Assembly (NCBI GenBank): GCA_026413225.1
Contig: CM048552.1
Location: forward strand, 212,983,553 to 213,047,552
Source: Otis tarda
Lineage: Eukaryota > Chordata > Aves > Otidiformes > Otididae
Direction of reading: 5' to 3'
DNA length: 64,000 nucleotides
Position numbers and translations under genes: made by a program. The notes beneath the pieces were generated by a model. The model did no database searches. It was not told the DNA's origin and was given only the letters and a program-made list of their open reading frames with translations. Every line of letters starts with the position of its first letter. Position 1 is the stretch's first letter. Below are positions 40,601-49,877 of the stretch, piece by piece.

Positions 40601-42938
40601 TTCTGCTATAACAACTAGATTTCCGGGTAACATCCCTCTGATATTCCAAAGTAATTCACGTTAAGTATTTTAGACAAAGTTGGGAAAGACCCCTTAGCTG
40701 TTTTATGAAAGATACCAATTTTTTGCTGGCTAAGATTTAAAAGTAGTGGGTTCAGACCATCACACACACAAAAAGATTATTTCCTCTGACCCTAGAAGTG
40801 CAGTTACAGAATTACCGCTAAAGAAAATCTAAACGATCTTGACATCTCTACTGAAATTATCTACCATTAACCATAAAAGTAGGCTTATTTACTGTTTTCC
40901 TTTTTAAACTTGGACCATTTAAATGTTTTCATTTACAGCACATCCCTCACACACATTTTTTTTTCAGTGCAAGTGACAGACCAACAAACTGTAGTCCCAA
41001 ACGCTAAAGCGTAAGGAGGGACCAGACCTTCTATAAATTAGCCCCTTTTTCTTCAGAACACATTGCCACCTCCCACCATTAATCTCATCCTCATCTTCCT
41101 TCTCCTGCATAATCTAGAAGCAGATGAAAAGTACCAGTTCATAAGGCCAACAACGCGGGGATTATTTCAAAAATTTACATGCTAGTCAAATTTCCTTTTA
41201 CATGGATGAAGCAACACAGCTTCCTCTTCCCTGCGAGGATTATCTCACAAATTGCTTTTTACCACGAGAAAAACACAAAAATACATACTCTGCGGAAGCC
41301 TCATTCTATTTTAAAACTTTTAAGTCTGTCCTGTTTTAAGAGTATTTAATTTTGTTCCCTCTTTAGCCAGCCTGCCTCTTCTCAGCCATAAATCTACACA
41401 CCAACTTCCTTTTTCCTCCGAGTCTCTAGACTCAGAGTAGCCTGCGCTACTGTTGTTCAGACCCTGTATTCCTTCCCATTCCTGCACTCTGAAACTTCTT
41501 TCGCAACTATTCATTTTGGTCCTTCACCCATATCAGTTTTTGTAACACAGGAGTCACAGCCTGGCACGGACGCCCAACCTTCCATCTCCTGCATGCCAAG
41601 CCCTTCCAAAGCGCTGCGGAAGCATCCCAGCTATGCAAAAGGCCGCCTCAGATTGCCCACTCCGAGCACTTCAGGGTAGGTAAACTTGTTCACTTTAGTA
41701 CTATTTTCCTAGGGTCTTAGCCCTTCAAAAGCAGCCACCTGCCTCATCTGTGCGAAAGCTTTTTGTAGAATAGGGCATCTGTCAGGTGGCAGCACATAAC
41801 TACAACTACTACACCCTTGAAAGTCACTGCCCAGGGCATAAAAATGTTTAATTTTTTGGCAAAACATCAGTGACAGAGGGCTTGCTCCTTTACCTGCTAC
41901 CACAATCTGCTCCCTTCTCAAGCACCTGCTGGATGGTCCTGTAGTCAAAGCAACAACTTCTTCTTTCCCTAAAATGTGCTTGAACGCATTGAAATTCCTG
42001 ACTGCCTCTGAAGAACTGAGTTTTGAGGTCAAACTGACAGCCTGCTGTCTTGCTGTTGCTCCGAGCTATCCTAACAGACCACTACCTGCAGGAGAGTGAC
42101 CCTCTGAGCTATTCTAACTCCTGCCACCTGCAAGGGAGCAACCTGATGATGGTCAAGACCCACCAAAGACCAGCTGGGTGAAGGTGTCTCTCCTGGATGA
42201 AGATGTCTCTTCCGTAGAGATACCGTCTCCCTCCCTGCTCTCCCTGAACAGTTTTGCTCGGTTTGATCGGCCGTGGCTGGGCAGATGCTCCCATCTCAAG
42301 GGGAGCAGAGCTGCAGAGCCCTTCGGCTTTACAACACGGCGCGATTTCGGTGAAAACTCCCCTCTTCAGCTACCCACATAGTGCCACACAACGACCCCTG
42401 CTCCAGTGTCGGGACCCTGGAGACCCACCTCACTCGGCCACCCCATCTCAGCCACCTCAATTTCCCAGACACCCTCCTCCCACCCTACCACTGCTTCAGA
42501 CACAGGCTGAAAGGCCAGACTTGGGATGGGGGGGCCCCAAACAACACGCTGCGGCACAGGGAGGGAGAGGGGGCTACACCACCCCCTCCTTAAGTCAAGG
42601 ATTTGAGGGGAAAGGGGACAGGAAAACATCCATTTCCACCCGCCGGGGCCGGCTGAGGGGCAGGGGCCCCGTTACCCCGCCATTCTGCCCCCACCCCCAC
42701 TCAGGAAAGAGGGGCCGTGGAGCTGGGGGGATTCCCCTGCCGTGGGGCCTAGTCAGTGGGGTGAGGGCACGGAGGGCTGGGGAAGTGGGGGGGGGGGGTG
42801 ACTGAGATGGCGGCGGGCCCGGGGCGGCCACTCACAGAACTCGGCGATGTAGTAGGAGACGGCGTAGTTCTCCTCGCACCACTCCAAGGTGGAGGTCGGC
42901 GGGCCCCAGTAACCCTCACGGTCGGCGGCCGGAGCCAT
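7459..42938 (-). CDS. ACER3: Alkaline ceramidase 3, coding exons 1-6 (3' part outside window)
   Basis: ACER3 is a seven-transmembrane hydrolase of the ER and Golgi membranes. It cleaves ceramides, preferring unsaturated long-chain species, to sphingosine and fatty acid. Six exons were joined by eye, giving residues 1-146 without a stop or frame break and closely resembling human ACER3. Visible landmarks are the N-terminal calcium-site region ([11 protein letters not shown], residues 15-25, and Glu33), the active-site segment [12 protein letters not shown] with Ser77 and His81, and LLDELP with Asp92. In the family Ser77, His81 and Asp92 belong to the zinc centre, together with two C-terminal histidines that are not in this window. 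Introns 1 to 5 are about 21.0, 7.7, 3.6, 2.1 and 0.5 kb; intron 6 runs off the left edge. ACER1 and ACER2 are less likely because the N-terminus matches ACER3 almost residue for residue. Confidence 0.95.
7506..7527. repeat. 22-base A homopolymer (T run in ACER3 pre-mRNA)
   Basis: Read on the minus strand this T run ends 11 bases before ACER3 exon 6 and forms its polypyrimidine tract. Confidence 0.95.
7998..8079 (-). CDS. ACER3: ACER3 coding exon 5 (residues 107-134)
   Basis: The acceptor is TTCTGTTCCAG and the donor GTAAGTAAC. The first base completes Leu107, then the exon reads [16 protein letters not shown] and continues hydrophobically to VVSI. Human has FECFKIKNSVNYHLLF at this place. 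It encodes the loop between membrane segments 3 and 4 and most of segment 4. The 82-base length ends on a codon boundary. Confidence 0.93.
8288..8305. repeat. 18-base A homopolymer
   Basis: An A run in ACER3 intron 4. Similar runs of 14 to 19 A or T occur at 14150-14167, 20270-20283, 20456-20472, 28282-28298, 38723-38737, 39511-39529 and 39594-39609. Confidence 0.9.
10228..10280 (-). CDS. ACER3: ACER3 coding exon 4 (residues 90-107, active-site Asp92)
   Basis: The acceptor is CTTTTTGTAG and the donor GTAAGTATT. The peptide [17 protein letters not shown], followed by a split Leu codon, matches human [17 protein letters not shown] almost completely. Asp92 within LLDELP is the conserved acidic residue of the active site. 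The residues after it form the third membrane segment. Confidence 0.95.
10797..10817. repeat. TTTG tetranucleotide tract
   Basis: About five TTTG units lie in ACER3 intron 3. Confidence 0.85.
13556..13581. repeat. TA dinucleotide microsatellite
   Basis: Thirteen uninterrupted TA units follow a short GT tract in ACER3 intron 3, about 340 bases downstream (in plus coordinates upstream) of exon 3. Confidence 0.95.
13916..13968 (-). CDS. ACER3: ACER3 coding exon 3 (residues 72-89, catalytic Ser/His)
   Basis: The acceptor is CTTTTCAG and the donor GTGAGCA. The exon opens with two bases completing Ala72 and reads [17 protein letters not shown]. It carries Ser77 and His81, which by homology are part of the zinc-dependent active site of alkaline ceramidases. 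The length is 53 bases and the exon ends on a codon boundary. Confidence 0.95.
16664..16693. repeat. 30-base A homopolymer
   Basis: This is the longest single-base run in the window, in ACER3 intron 2. No CR1 or gene-like sequence lies beside it. Its length may be imprecise because such runs are hard to sequence. Confidence 0.95.
21207..21237. repeat. Small palindrome of CR1-tail octamers
   Basis: ATCATAG at 21207-21213 and CTATGAT at 21231-21237 are inverted, with CATCACAGAATAGAATT between them. The arms look like opposite-facing CR1 tail octamers with no CR1 body. It may be the remnant of two minimal insertions, or chance in AT-rich DNA. Confidence 0.5.
21709..21819 (-). CDS. ACER3: ACER3 coding exon 2 (residues 35-72)
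   Basis: The acceptor is TCCTGCAG and the donor GTATGTGT. Two bases complete Trp35, then the exon reads [12 protein letters not shown] and ends ...AAYLCLT plus one base of Ala72. It encodes the first transmembrane segment (about residues 36-53), the charged loop around KDGLEKR and the start of the second membrane segment. The 111-base length keeps phase 1 on both sides. Human ACER3 has NTVSNLIMIIPP at the same place. Confidence 0.95.
26199..26344 (-). mobile_element. Short CR1 LINE 3' fragment, minus orientation
   Basis: The sequence runs from a degraded tail (AATCACTGAACGGTTTGG) through CCACCCAGTCCAAGCCCC to CCTGGAATGTTTCCAGGGG, which is the reverse complement of the CR1 3' end. It lies in ACER3 intron 1, in the same orientation as the gene. 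Confidence 0.85.
26759..26797. repeat. Imperfect AAGT/AAAC tetranucleotide tract
   Basis: The tract alternates AAACAAATAAGT, AAACAAGCAAGT and AAGTAAACAAACAAG in ACER3 intron 1. Confidence 0.8.
27190..27560 (+). repeat. Possible LTR-like segment with TATA box
   Basis: The segment in ACER3 intron 1 carries GGGTATAAAAGCATGG near 27425, followed after about 25 bases by GGGGGCTCTCTGCC and a run of short CTGGACTACACTC-like units. TATA box, likely start and leader resemble an LTR promoter region. No matching partner LTR, primer-binding site or coding region is seen, so this is tentative. Confidence 0.3.
32145..32485 (-). mobile_element. CR1 LINE 3' fragment, minus orientation
   Basis: The piece begins TCATAGAATTACAGAATAG and holds the reverse complement of the CR1 3' region. 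On the minus strand a frame for [15 protein letters not shown] and [13 protein letters not shown] can be read. It stops near 32485, where similarity to the family is lost. It lies in ACER3 intron 1. Confidence 0.9.
42059..42144. repeat. Imperfect tandem duplication of about 42 bases
   Basis: CTCCGAGCTATCCTAAC...ACCTGCAGGAGAGTGACC is followed directly by CTCTGAGCTATTCTAAC...ACCTGCAAGGGAGCAACC. The two copies differ by about a fifth of their bases. They lie in ACER3 intron 1 just before the CpG-rich region. Confidence 0.55.
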
Positions 42939-43180
42939 CGCGGCTGCCGTTTCAGGCCAAAACGGAGCAAGGCGAAAGCGGAGGAGGGAGAAGGGCTCCG
43001 GGCCCGGCGGGCGGGGGCCGGGGCTGGGCCCGCCCGGCCGGGGGAGGAGCCGCCGCCAGCGCCGCCGCGGCGGCGGGAGCGGAGGCCCGCGGGTTGTCAT
43101 GGCGACGGGCTGCGGCCTGCGGGCGCGGGAAGGCCGGGCTGGGCGGCGTCGCCCTCGTCTGAGGGGGGCAACTTGGAAAG
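42580..43180 (-). promoter_or_regulatory. ACER3: CpG-rich ACER3 promoter and 5' UTR region
   Basis: The segment is visibly far richer in G, C and CpG than the AT-rich sequence on both sides, and it surrounds the first ACER3 exon. A GC box of Sp1 type (GGGCGGGGGC) lies at 43009-43018, with CCCGCCC close by at about 43030. I see no TATA box at a useful distance upstream of the start codon. The edges are judged by eye. By analogy with vertebrate housekeeping genes this is the likely transcription start region, and it could fire in both directions. Confidence 0.75.
42836..42938 (-). CDS. ACER3: ACER3 coding exon 1 (residues 1-34 plus one base)
   Basis: The exon starts at ATG 42938-42936 and begins [12 protein letters not shown], as in human ACER3. 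It ends in AEF plus one base of a split Trp35 codon, followed by donor GTGAGT. The start context is strong, with G at -3 and G at +4. The segment carries residues that in ACER3 bind structural calcium: position 19 is Glu where human has Asp, while Trp20, Glu22, Asn24 and Glu33 are retained. The reading frame stays open upstream of this ATG, so a longer N-terminus cannot be excluded, but family length favours this start. Confidence 0.95.
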
Positions 43181-45878
43181 GGGAAAATGTTGAGGTGAAA
43201 AAGGCAGATTTAGGGAAAGACATGGGGAATATGCCGGTTGGGAGTACGTTTGGCTCAGAGGGCCCGTGGGACGCCCCTGTAGAGAGAAGGCAGGATGGGC
43301 ACCGTCGCACTCTCGCTGCGGCCACTCTGCTCACCCGCTTTTTTGGGCAAAATCACGCTCCCTTAGGTCTGTTTGGTGGCACTGAGGTGGTTTCCCCTCC
43401 GTGTTTTTCGTTGTAGGCTGCAGGGAGGGTTTGTAACGCGAGGGAGGCAGTGCCCTGGCTTCATGTTTTTTTTAAATGAAGAGGCAAACGTTTCTCCTAC
43501 TCGTGGGCTGGGAGGAGGAAGGAGGTTTTTTATAGCACTGCCTACTACACGGGGGTTTTCTCTCGTGTGATGCCTTATTTAGTTTCCCCAGCGCTTACTA
43601 CGCGTACTATACTTACACCCAGAATATGCAAAGTGCTTTTCAAGCGGAGGTAGTATCCAAAGGCAAGTAGAGTCTAAAAAGGGAAAGACTTGAAACACAT
43701 GGGAGAAGAATAAAATGCAGAGGTAAAGGCCTAATAATACTGTGTTGTTTTTATGTTTCAGAAAAAGGTCCAAAGACTTGATGAGAAGCTTCAGGCAGAC
43801 TTTGAGAGCCGTACACAGTGCTTATACCCTGCTAGTCAGCAGAATTTATTATACCTGCATATAAACACACAAACTTCTTTTTCCACATCTTACTTCTCCT
43901 CACCTCCCCTTCTGTAAGCTAAAAAACTCCAGTCTAAACACAGCCCTTTCCTATTGTAAATGCTGATGTTTCATAATGTATACATTTGTCATGAAGAATA
44001 ACCTGCTTTCTTCAGTTCAGCCTGTATGTAATTGCTTTCAGCATCAGGTAGAGATGTTTTTCAAAGTTATATAAATCTTTAAGGCGAAATTGATTTTAGT
44101 GATGGCAATGATAAAATACTTAGGTTGTCAAAACATCATCAAAATCACTGTGCATTTTTTTTTATGCAGACCTATCATTTTCAGAGCTAGATTATCCTCC
44201 CCAGATGTAGACTTTCAAGACTGAGGTCTGGAAGTGTACCAAACTGATTCAGAAGCACAAAACTGGTCGTAAACAATGGTGGGGATTCTAGCCTGCTTAA
44301 TGCACTTTAGCTTTTTGGACTTTTGAAGGTTCAGTTTCTATAGTAAGGAAGTTTGTAGAGCTCTGATCTATCTTTTGTTATCATGGTTAACCATTTTAAG
44401 ATTAAAAGTTCTTCACAGAAAAGTGGTTCAAAGTCTGAAATTGCAGTAGTTCAGAAGATAAAGAAATAACTATTAAATATCCCATTCACACGCCAGGAGG
44501 ACAAAATGGGAACCATATGAAAAAACAAGCGATTTGTATAATATTCAATTACAGGTGGCTTGAAATAAATAATTAAAAATATTGATTACTTGTTTCTTTT
44601 CTCATCACATGCATGCTGGACATGAGAAAATTTGTAACCGCAATAGAAACTGAAGTCAGACATGAAAATGGCTTTAAAACTTGGCGAGATAAATTTGTGA
44701 AAGATTGTTTGGGGGAGATAACAACAATAATGTGGGTTGTTATCCTTTCTATTTTTTCTAGATAGAAAGACAAGCAAAAATGTATAGATAGCTCGTAATT
44801 TGAATTACTGGGGAACTTTCTTTGACAAGTTTCTGTAGTATTCTCCATCACAATATGCATTTACTTCTGACTTACTCTGTAGTTTAGTTCTCTGCTTTAG
44901 AACTCTGCCAAAACCTTTCAGTCCTTGCACTCAGAAGGATAGTACTGAAGAGGCAGCCACAAACTGTTGTAAAACATGCTTTTTTTTTCCCTGAAACTGT
45001 TTTGTAAACGTAAATTCATCTTCTACAAAACCAGCTTTCACCGTTTCAGCTGTTACAACAATACGTACTAAAAGCAATGCTTTTCCTCTATAACCTTGAG
45101 CTACGTGGTAGTGTGCATTGCTGCGCTGGGTATAACGTGACAGCCTGAAGTTATTTGCGTCTAAAAGCGGTTTATCTGACAGAGCGGTCAAACCTACCTA
45201 TGTCCAGGTGTTGGATTTTCTTTGTCTGATCTATAAGACCTGTGGAGGGAACGTCTTGATTCTGAAATAACAAGTAGAGAAACAAACAGAGCTTCTGAAA
45301 TGCTGCTTCTCAGTGTTATTCAGAGATACTTGACATGCCAATGGAGTAATTTCCTGTGCCCTCAGGTTGCCTGTGGCAAAGGATCCTCTTTCCAGGCAGT
45401 CTTCTGTCGTCCTGAAACCTCATGACTTATCGGTTAGGTTAATTGAGTGATGTCAGTTTACACCACTGGAGGGATATGTCCTATGAATTTAGTATGTGGG
45501 TCCAATAGTTTTTTGCTTGGGAATAGGAAAGGGCTGCTGTTAAAAAATTGCACGTGTTCAGCAGTTTCTTTTTGTGATCCGTGAAGTTCAGGGAATGACA
45601 CCTGAAGAAGAACATTTTTCTCTACCCCCGCTCTATGCAAACATTTTATCATGGCTTATGCTGCTGGTTTGTTTTTTTTTTTTTATTTCTGCATAAAATG
45701 AGACCTAACAAACAGATTGATTAGAACTCATTACAGCTACGTAGGTTGGAGAAGATTGTATGTATTCACTCTCATCAGTATATTCATGCGAAGGGGGAGA
45801 GAAGTTTGACACAAAATCTTGAAGATGTTTTCACTACTTCCTTCTGATAATGTTAAAATAAAACTATCAACCACCTAA
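43181..45878. other. 5' flank of ACER3, no gene seen
   Basis: GC content drops quickly outside the promoter region. Reading frames are short and unlike known proteins. A divergent non-coding transcript from the CpG-rich region is possible but nothing in the sequence shows it. Confidence 0.6.
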
Positions 45879-46222
45879 GGGAGACCTAATAGTGGTCTTT
45901 CAGTACCTCAAGGGGGCCTACAAGAAAGATGGGAAGAAACTCTTCAGCAGGGCCTGTTGTGACAGCACAAGGGGTAATGGTTTCAAAATAGAGGGAGGTA
46001 GATTCAGATTGGATATTAGGAACAATTTTTTTACAATGAGGGTTGTAGAGCGCTGGAACATGTTGCCCAGAGAGGTGGTGGATGCCCCATCTCTGGAAAC
46101 ACTCAAGGCCAGGTTGGATGGGGCTCTGAGCAACCTGATGTGGTTGGAGATGTCCCTGCTCCTTGCAGGGGGGTTGGACTGGGTGGCCTTTGAAGGTCCC
46201 TTCCAACCCAAACCATTCTATT
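45879..46222 (+). mobile_element. CR1 LINE 3' fragment, first of a tandem pair
   Basis: The piece starts at GGGAGACCTAATAGTGG and carries the end of the CR1 polymerase frame and the CR1 3' end, breaking off inside the tail (CCATTCTATTA). A second CR1 copy in the same orientation follows with no spacer. The frame stays open across the junction (45892-46560). Confidence 0.9.
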
Positions 46223-46839
46223 ACCGCATCCTGGGCTGCATCAAGAGAAGCGTAGCCAGCAGGTCAAGGGAGGTGATTCTCCCCCTCTACTCTGCCCTGG
46301 TGAGACCCCACCTGGAGTACTGTGTCCAGCTCTGGAGCCCCCAACACAAGAAGGACATGGACCAGTTGGAGAAGGTCCAGAGGAGGGCCACAAAGATGAT
46401 AAAAGGGCTGGAGCACGTCTCTTATGAGGACAGGCTGGGAGAGTTGGGGCTGTTCAGCCTGGAGAAGAGGAGGCTCTGGGGAGACCTGAGAGCGGTCTTC
46501 CAGTGCCTCAAGGGGGCCTACAAGAAAGATGGGGAGAGGCTGTTTAGTAGGGCCTGTTGAGATAGGACAAGGAGTAATGGTTTTAAAATAGAGGGGGGTA
46601 GATTTAGATTGGAAATTAGGAAAAAATTTTGTACAATGCGAGTTATAGAACACTGGCCCAGGTTGCCCAGAGAGGTGGTGGAAGCTCCATCCCTGGAAAT
46701 GTTCAAGGCCAGGCTGGATGAGGCTCTGAGCAACCTGATCTGGTTGGGGATGTCCCTGCTCCTTGCAGGGAGGATGGACTGGATGGGCTTTAGGGGTCCC
46801 TTCCAATCCTAACCATTCTATGATTCTATGATTCTGTAA
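46223..46839 (+). mobile_element. CR1 LINE 3' fragment, second of a tandem pair
   Basis: The copy begins at CGCATCCTGGGCTGCATCA and covers [20 protein letters not shown] and the rest of the CR1 polymerase C-terminus. A TGA stop in place of the family's TGT codon lies near 46558. It ends in ATTCTATGATTCTATG-type tail repeats near 46839. It probably inserted into the tail of the first copy. Confidence 0.9.
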
Positions 46840-48888
46840 ATAGAGCTGGATTTTGTGCTACAAATTGCCTGTTCAAAATTTACTTTAATTATGAACCTGT
46901 GCCTCTTCTAGGATCTTGTTTTGTTGGGTCATAGCATCCACAACATCTTAGGCGTGAAATCCTGAGTCAAGGTTCTCAGCTCAAGGCTCACATCCCATGA
47001 TAACGTCAGCTTCCAAATCCTGCAGTTCAAAAAGTCTTTCTGAATTGTCTGGTCTGTACTGGTTACAGGAAAAGGTCATTAACACCTCTACATCCTGCAA
47101 GGCTGATCCTGTATAACTTGTAATTTATCCCGTTGATTTATATGCAGATAGCATGAGTAAGATGCTAAAAGCAGGATTATAAGAGGCTGAATCAGACTCT
47201 TTTGTAAAGTGCCTTGAAGTTTAAGGGCTCTTTATGAGCACTGTTGTTGGGATGATGGTAATTGTGCCTGAAGTGATATCACAGAAATTTACTGGCACCT
47301 GAATGAGTGAAAAAGAGAATTCGTTTCCTAACGTGAAGAAGGATCTGATCCAAGAAACTGCAGCAGACTTTAGCAGAACTGATTTCCTATTCATAGCTCA
47401 GTACAGCAGAAATGTCTGCACTGGAGTTAAATGGAGTTGTGCGTTTGTAAAGCATCATCAAAGGGACTCAAGTCCTAGAGCCGTATAAATATTCATAAAC
47501 TTGCCGGTGTAATATGGCTGTTCTTAGTCAGATTTCCTAGGCCGTTGTATGCATTTTGGCAAATGGTTCTGGCAGTGAAGGACGGCATCGCAGATTTCAG
47601 CTCTGTGGATGCTGTCAGCATCCAGCACTGAAGGGCTCAGCTGTGAATGCAACAACCAGAGCAGTGTTATAAAAGGGTTGAGGAAAACAGGGACTGCTGA
47701 GCACAGGTATTTAGGAGAGGAGGTGCAAGGAGAAGACATTTCAGTCCCATATCCGATCCTCAAAGCCGATTTTAGAGAGGCATCTTTCTTCTCCATCCTT
47801 TTCTTAGCACATGCTTATCTGATCAGATCTATCACTGATGTACCCCAAAACCTTTCAAATCCAAAGCTGAGGCAGGTGTTACTATCTACAGCAGGTCTCG
47901 TTTTGCCAAAATCAGGATGTTTGCTTTTTTGTAGCAGTGGATTAAGCTGAAGCTTATCTGCACCCAGTGGTTCCTACCCTGAAAGCAGACGGCGTGCGTA
48001 GGTATCTCCAAACACCTGCAGCTTTCCACCCGTTATATCAGCGTGAAATAAAATTGATGTCTGTTTACGCTAATTTGTAGGGCCGACATCGCTATGGGAG
48101 AAGATAAACATCCTGTTCTGCCGTTCCCGAGGGAGAAGCCGTTGCCACTGGGAAAACTGTGGAAGGAGAACTCAGCTTAGTAACTTTCCCAGTCATCCGA
48201 GCTTAATTCACCTTTACAGGTGAATCAGAGCCCTTACCAGCTGCAAAATGTCTGTGGTAAACGTACAGCAACTTAAGTTGAAATGCCAAATAAAAATCTT
48301 ACCATGGGAGACTTTCCAAAAGCACAAATGGCGTGCGCCTCAATCTCATTGACTTTCAAAGGAATCTGGGAATCGGTCTGCCCTTGTGCTTTGGAAGTCT
48401 TCTCATGCTTTAAAAAAAAAGCAAAAGCAAATGCCGTAACGATTCATAGTTTACACTTGTAAACAGTTTTTTTCCTTAGGAAAAATATAGCAAGCTGGCT
48501 TTTTCTGCCTGCTAATTTACATACACAGAGCTCAATATGAAGAGGTTTGCATGAACTTTGTAACAGATATTTAAGTGCGTTTATTTCAATTTGGATCCTG
48601 CCTTAAAGGCTCCGTTCACTTCCTTAAATGCTGGCATCTTGTGTCATTTGAAATTCTTTCAGAGCAGCAGCTGAAGGCCAGGCAGGATGCCCTGGGCTCA
48701 CTGGATCTTCCCTGCATCCAGTGTCGTACCCCATATGGTTCTCAGCTGCTTTGTGTCCAAGAGCACTAAATGTCTACATTTCGGTAACGGAATTGAGCTT
48801 AAGTGTCTGGCTTTTTTGGCTGGATTAAGTTGAGTCCCAACTCCTTACTGTCTTCTGCAGGGCACTGCACTCTGGTTTGTGGTCAATG

Positions 48889-48996
48889 AATCACAGAATC
48901 ATAGAATCATAACATGGTTAGGGTTGGAAGGGACCTCTGGACTGGATGGGCTTTGAAGGTCCCTTCCAACCCAAACCATTCTGTGATTCTATGATT
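48889..48996. mobile_element. Two CR1 3' ends in inverted orientation, forming a hairpin
   Basis: The left half (48889-48936) is a minus-oriented CR1 terminus and the right half (48937-48996) a plus-oriented one. GGGTTGGAAGGGACCT at 48921-48936 pairs perfectly with AGGTCCCTTCCAACCC at 48957-48972 across a 20-base spacer, and the outer tail octamers extend the pairing imperfectly. No other CR1 sequence is present between them. Confidence 0.85.
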
Positions 48997-49586
48997 TATC
49001 CCAAGCATATGCAAATTTTTCTACCTAGACAGGAAATGAAGCACATTCTGCTCATGGAAGGAAACCATTGTTGTATTTCTCTCATTTACTGCAGGAGGGA
49101 GGAGGAGAGGCAAGAGATAAAGTAATTAATTTTTTTGGCAAAAATCCTTTTTACTTTTCTGGATATCAGTTAATTACCAGTGAGCTAATCAACTTACACC
49201 TAAGCCAAACTCTTTCTGTTAACAAGTCCTTAATAAAGGAAACTGCTCAGACAGTTCAAATTGACTTGATTAGCACGACTTGGATATTTCAGACCTATGA
49301 ACTAAAAGGAAACACAAGGAAATACAGTAATACAGTTCCACTTGCAACTTGCTTCTGAGGTGACGTGTCCCATGGTCGTTCCTGCAGTGCTTGATGATCA
49401 GCCTCAATAGGAGAGCTCATTTCTAGATAGAGAAAGAAAGGAGTTTTCTGGAGCTTTTGTACCACTGACCCTCCTTTCTTAGTGGCATCAGTTCCCGAGA
49501 AGTGAGTCACTTCAGCCATTGCTTTAGCCACCTTGATGAGGCTCTCACACTTCATGTGTTGAAAGCTGAAAAGGGACCTTTGATGA

Positions 49587-49877
49587 GGACATGTAGTGAT
49601 AGGACAAGGGGTAATGGCTTTAAACTGAAAGAGGGGAGATTTAGATCAGATGTAAGGAGGAAACTCTTCACTATGAGGGTGGTGAGACACTGGCCCAGGT
49701 TGCCTAGAGAAGCTGTGGATGCCCCATCCCTGGAAGTGTTCAAAGCCAGGTTAGGTGGGGCTTTGAGCAACCTGGTCTGGTGGAAGGTGTCCCTGCCCAG
49801 GGCAAGGGAGTTGGGACTAGATGATTCTTAAGGTCCCTTCCAACCCAAACCATGCTGTGATTCCATGATGATTCTAT
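49587..49877 (+). mobile_element. CR1 LINE 3' fragment of a divergent subfamily
   Basis: The region reads [28 protein letters not shown] and then the CR1 3' end with GGTCCCTTCCAACCC and a tail ending ATGATTCTAT. Several positions differ from the other plus-oriented copies (for example GGTGGGGCTTTGAGC and CCCAGGGCAAGGGAGTTGG). That suggests another CR1 subfamily or an older insertion. Confidence 0.85.

Larger units (their letters stand above)
21820..42835 (-). other. ACER3 intron 1 (about 21 kb)
   Basis: This is the large first intron between the exon 1 donor and the exon 2 acceptor. It contains CR1 pieces at 26199-26344 and 32145-32485, a possible LTR-like segment near 27.2-27.6 kb, several A or T homopolymers and a GTAAACAA-type tetranucleotide tract at 26759-26797. 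The reading frames in it are at most about 130 codons, match no family I know and lack coding character. The last 600 bases are part of the CpG-rich promoter region. Confidence 0.8.

Noticed and set aside
42059..42144. Tandem duplication as a regulatory repeat
   Set aside because: Only two diverged copies and no known binding motif; kept as a plain repeat feature.
42254..42805. 183-codon plus-strand open frame in the CpG-rich region
   Set aside because: GC-rich DNA is poor in stop codons. The peptide is low-complexity Pro/Gly/Arg and several overlapping frames on both strands look the same.
43099..43416. 105-codon plus-strand frame starting in the promoter region, possible divergent gene
   Set aside because: There is no known protein similarity or visible splice structure. 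Its ATG overlaps the antisense in-frame ATG by coincidence of the sequence TCATGG.
46264..46806. 180-codon minus-strand frame, also similar frames at 54977-55480 and 59344-59799
   Set aside because: These are antisense shadows of CR1 sequence, recurring wherever the repeat occurs.
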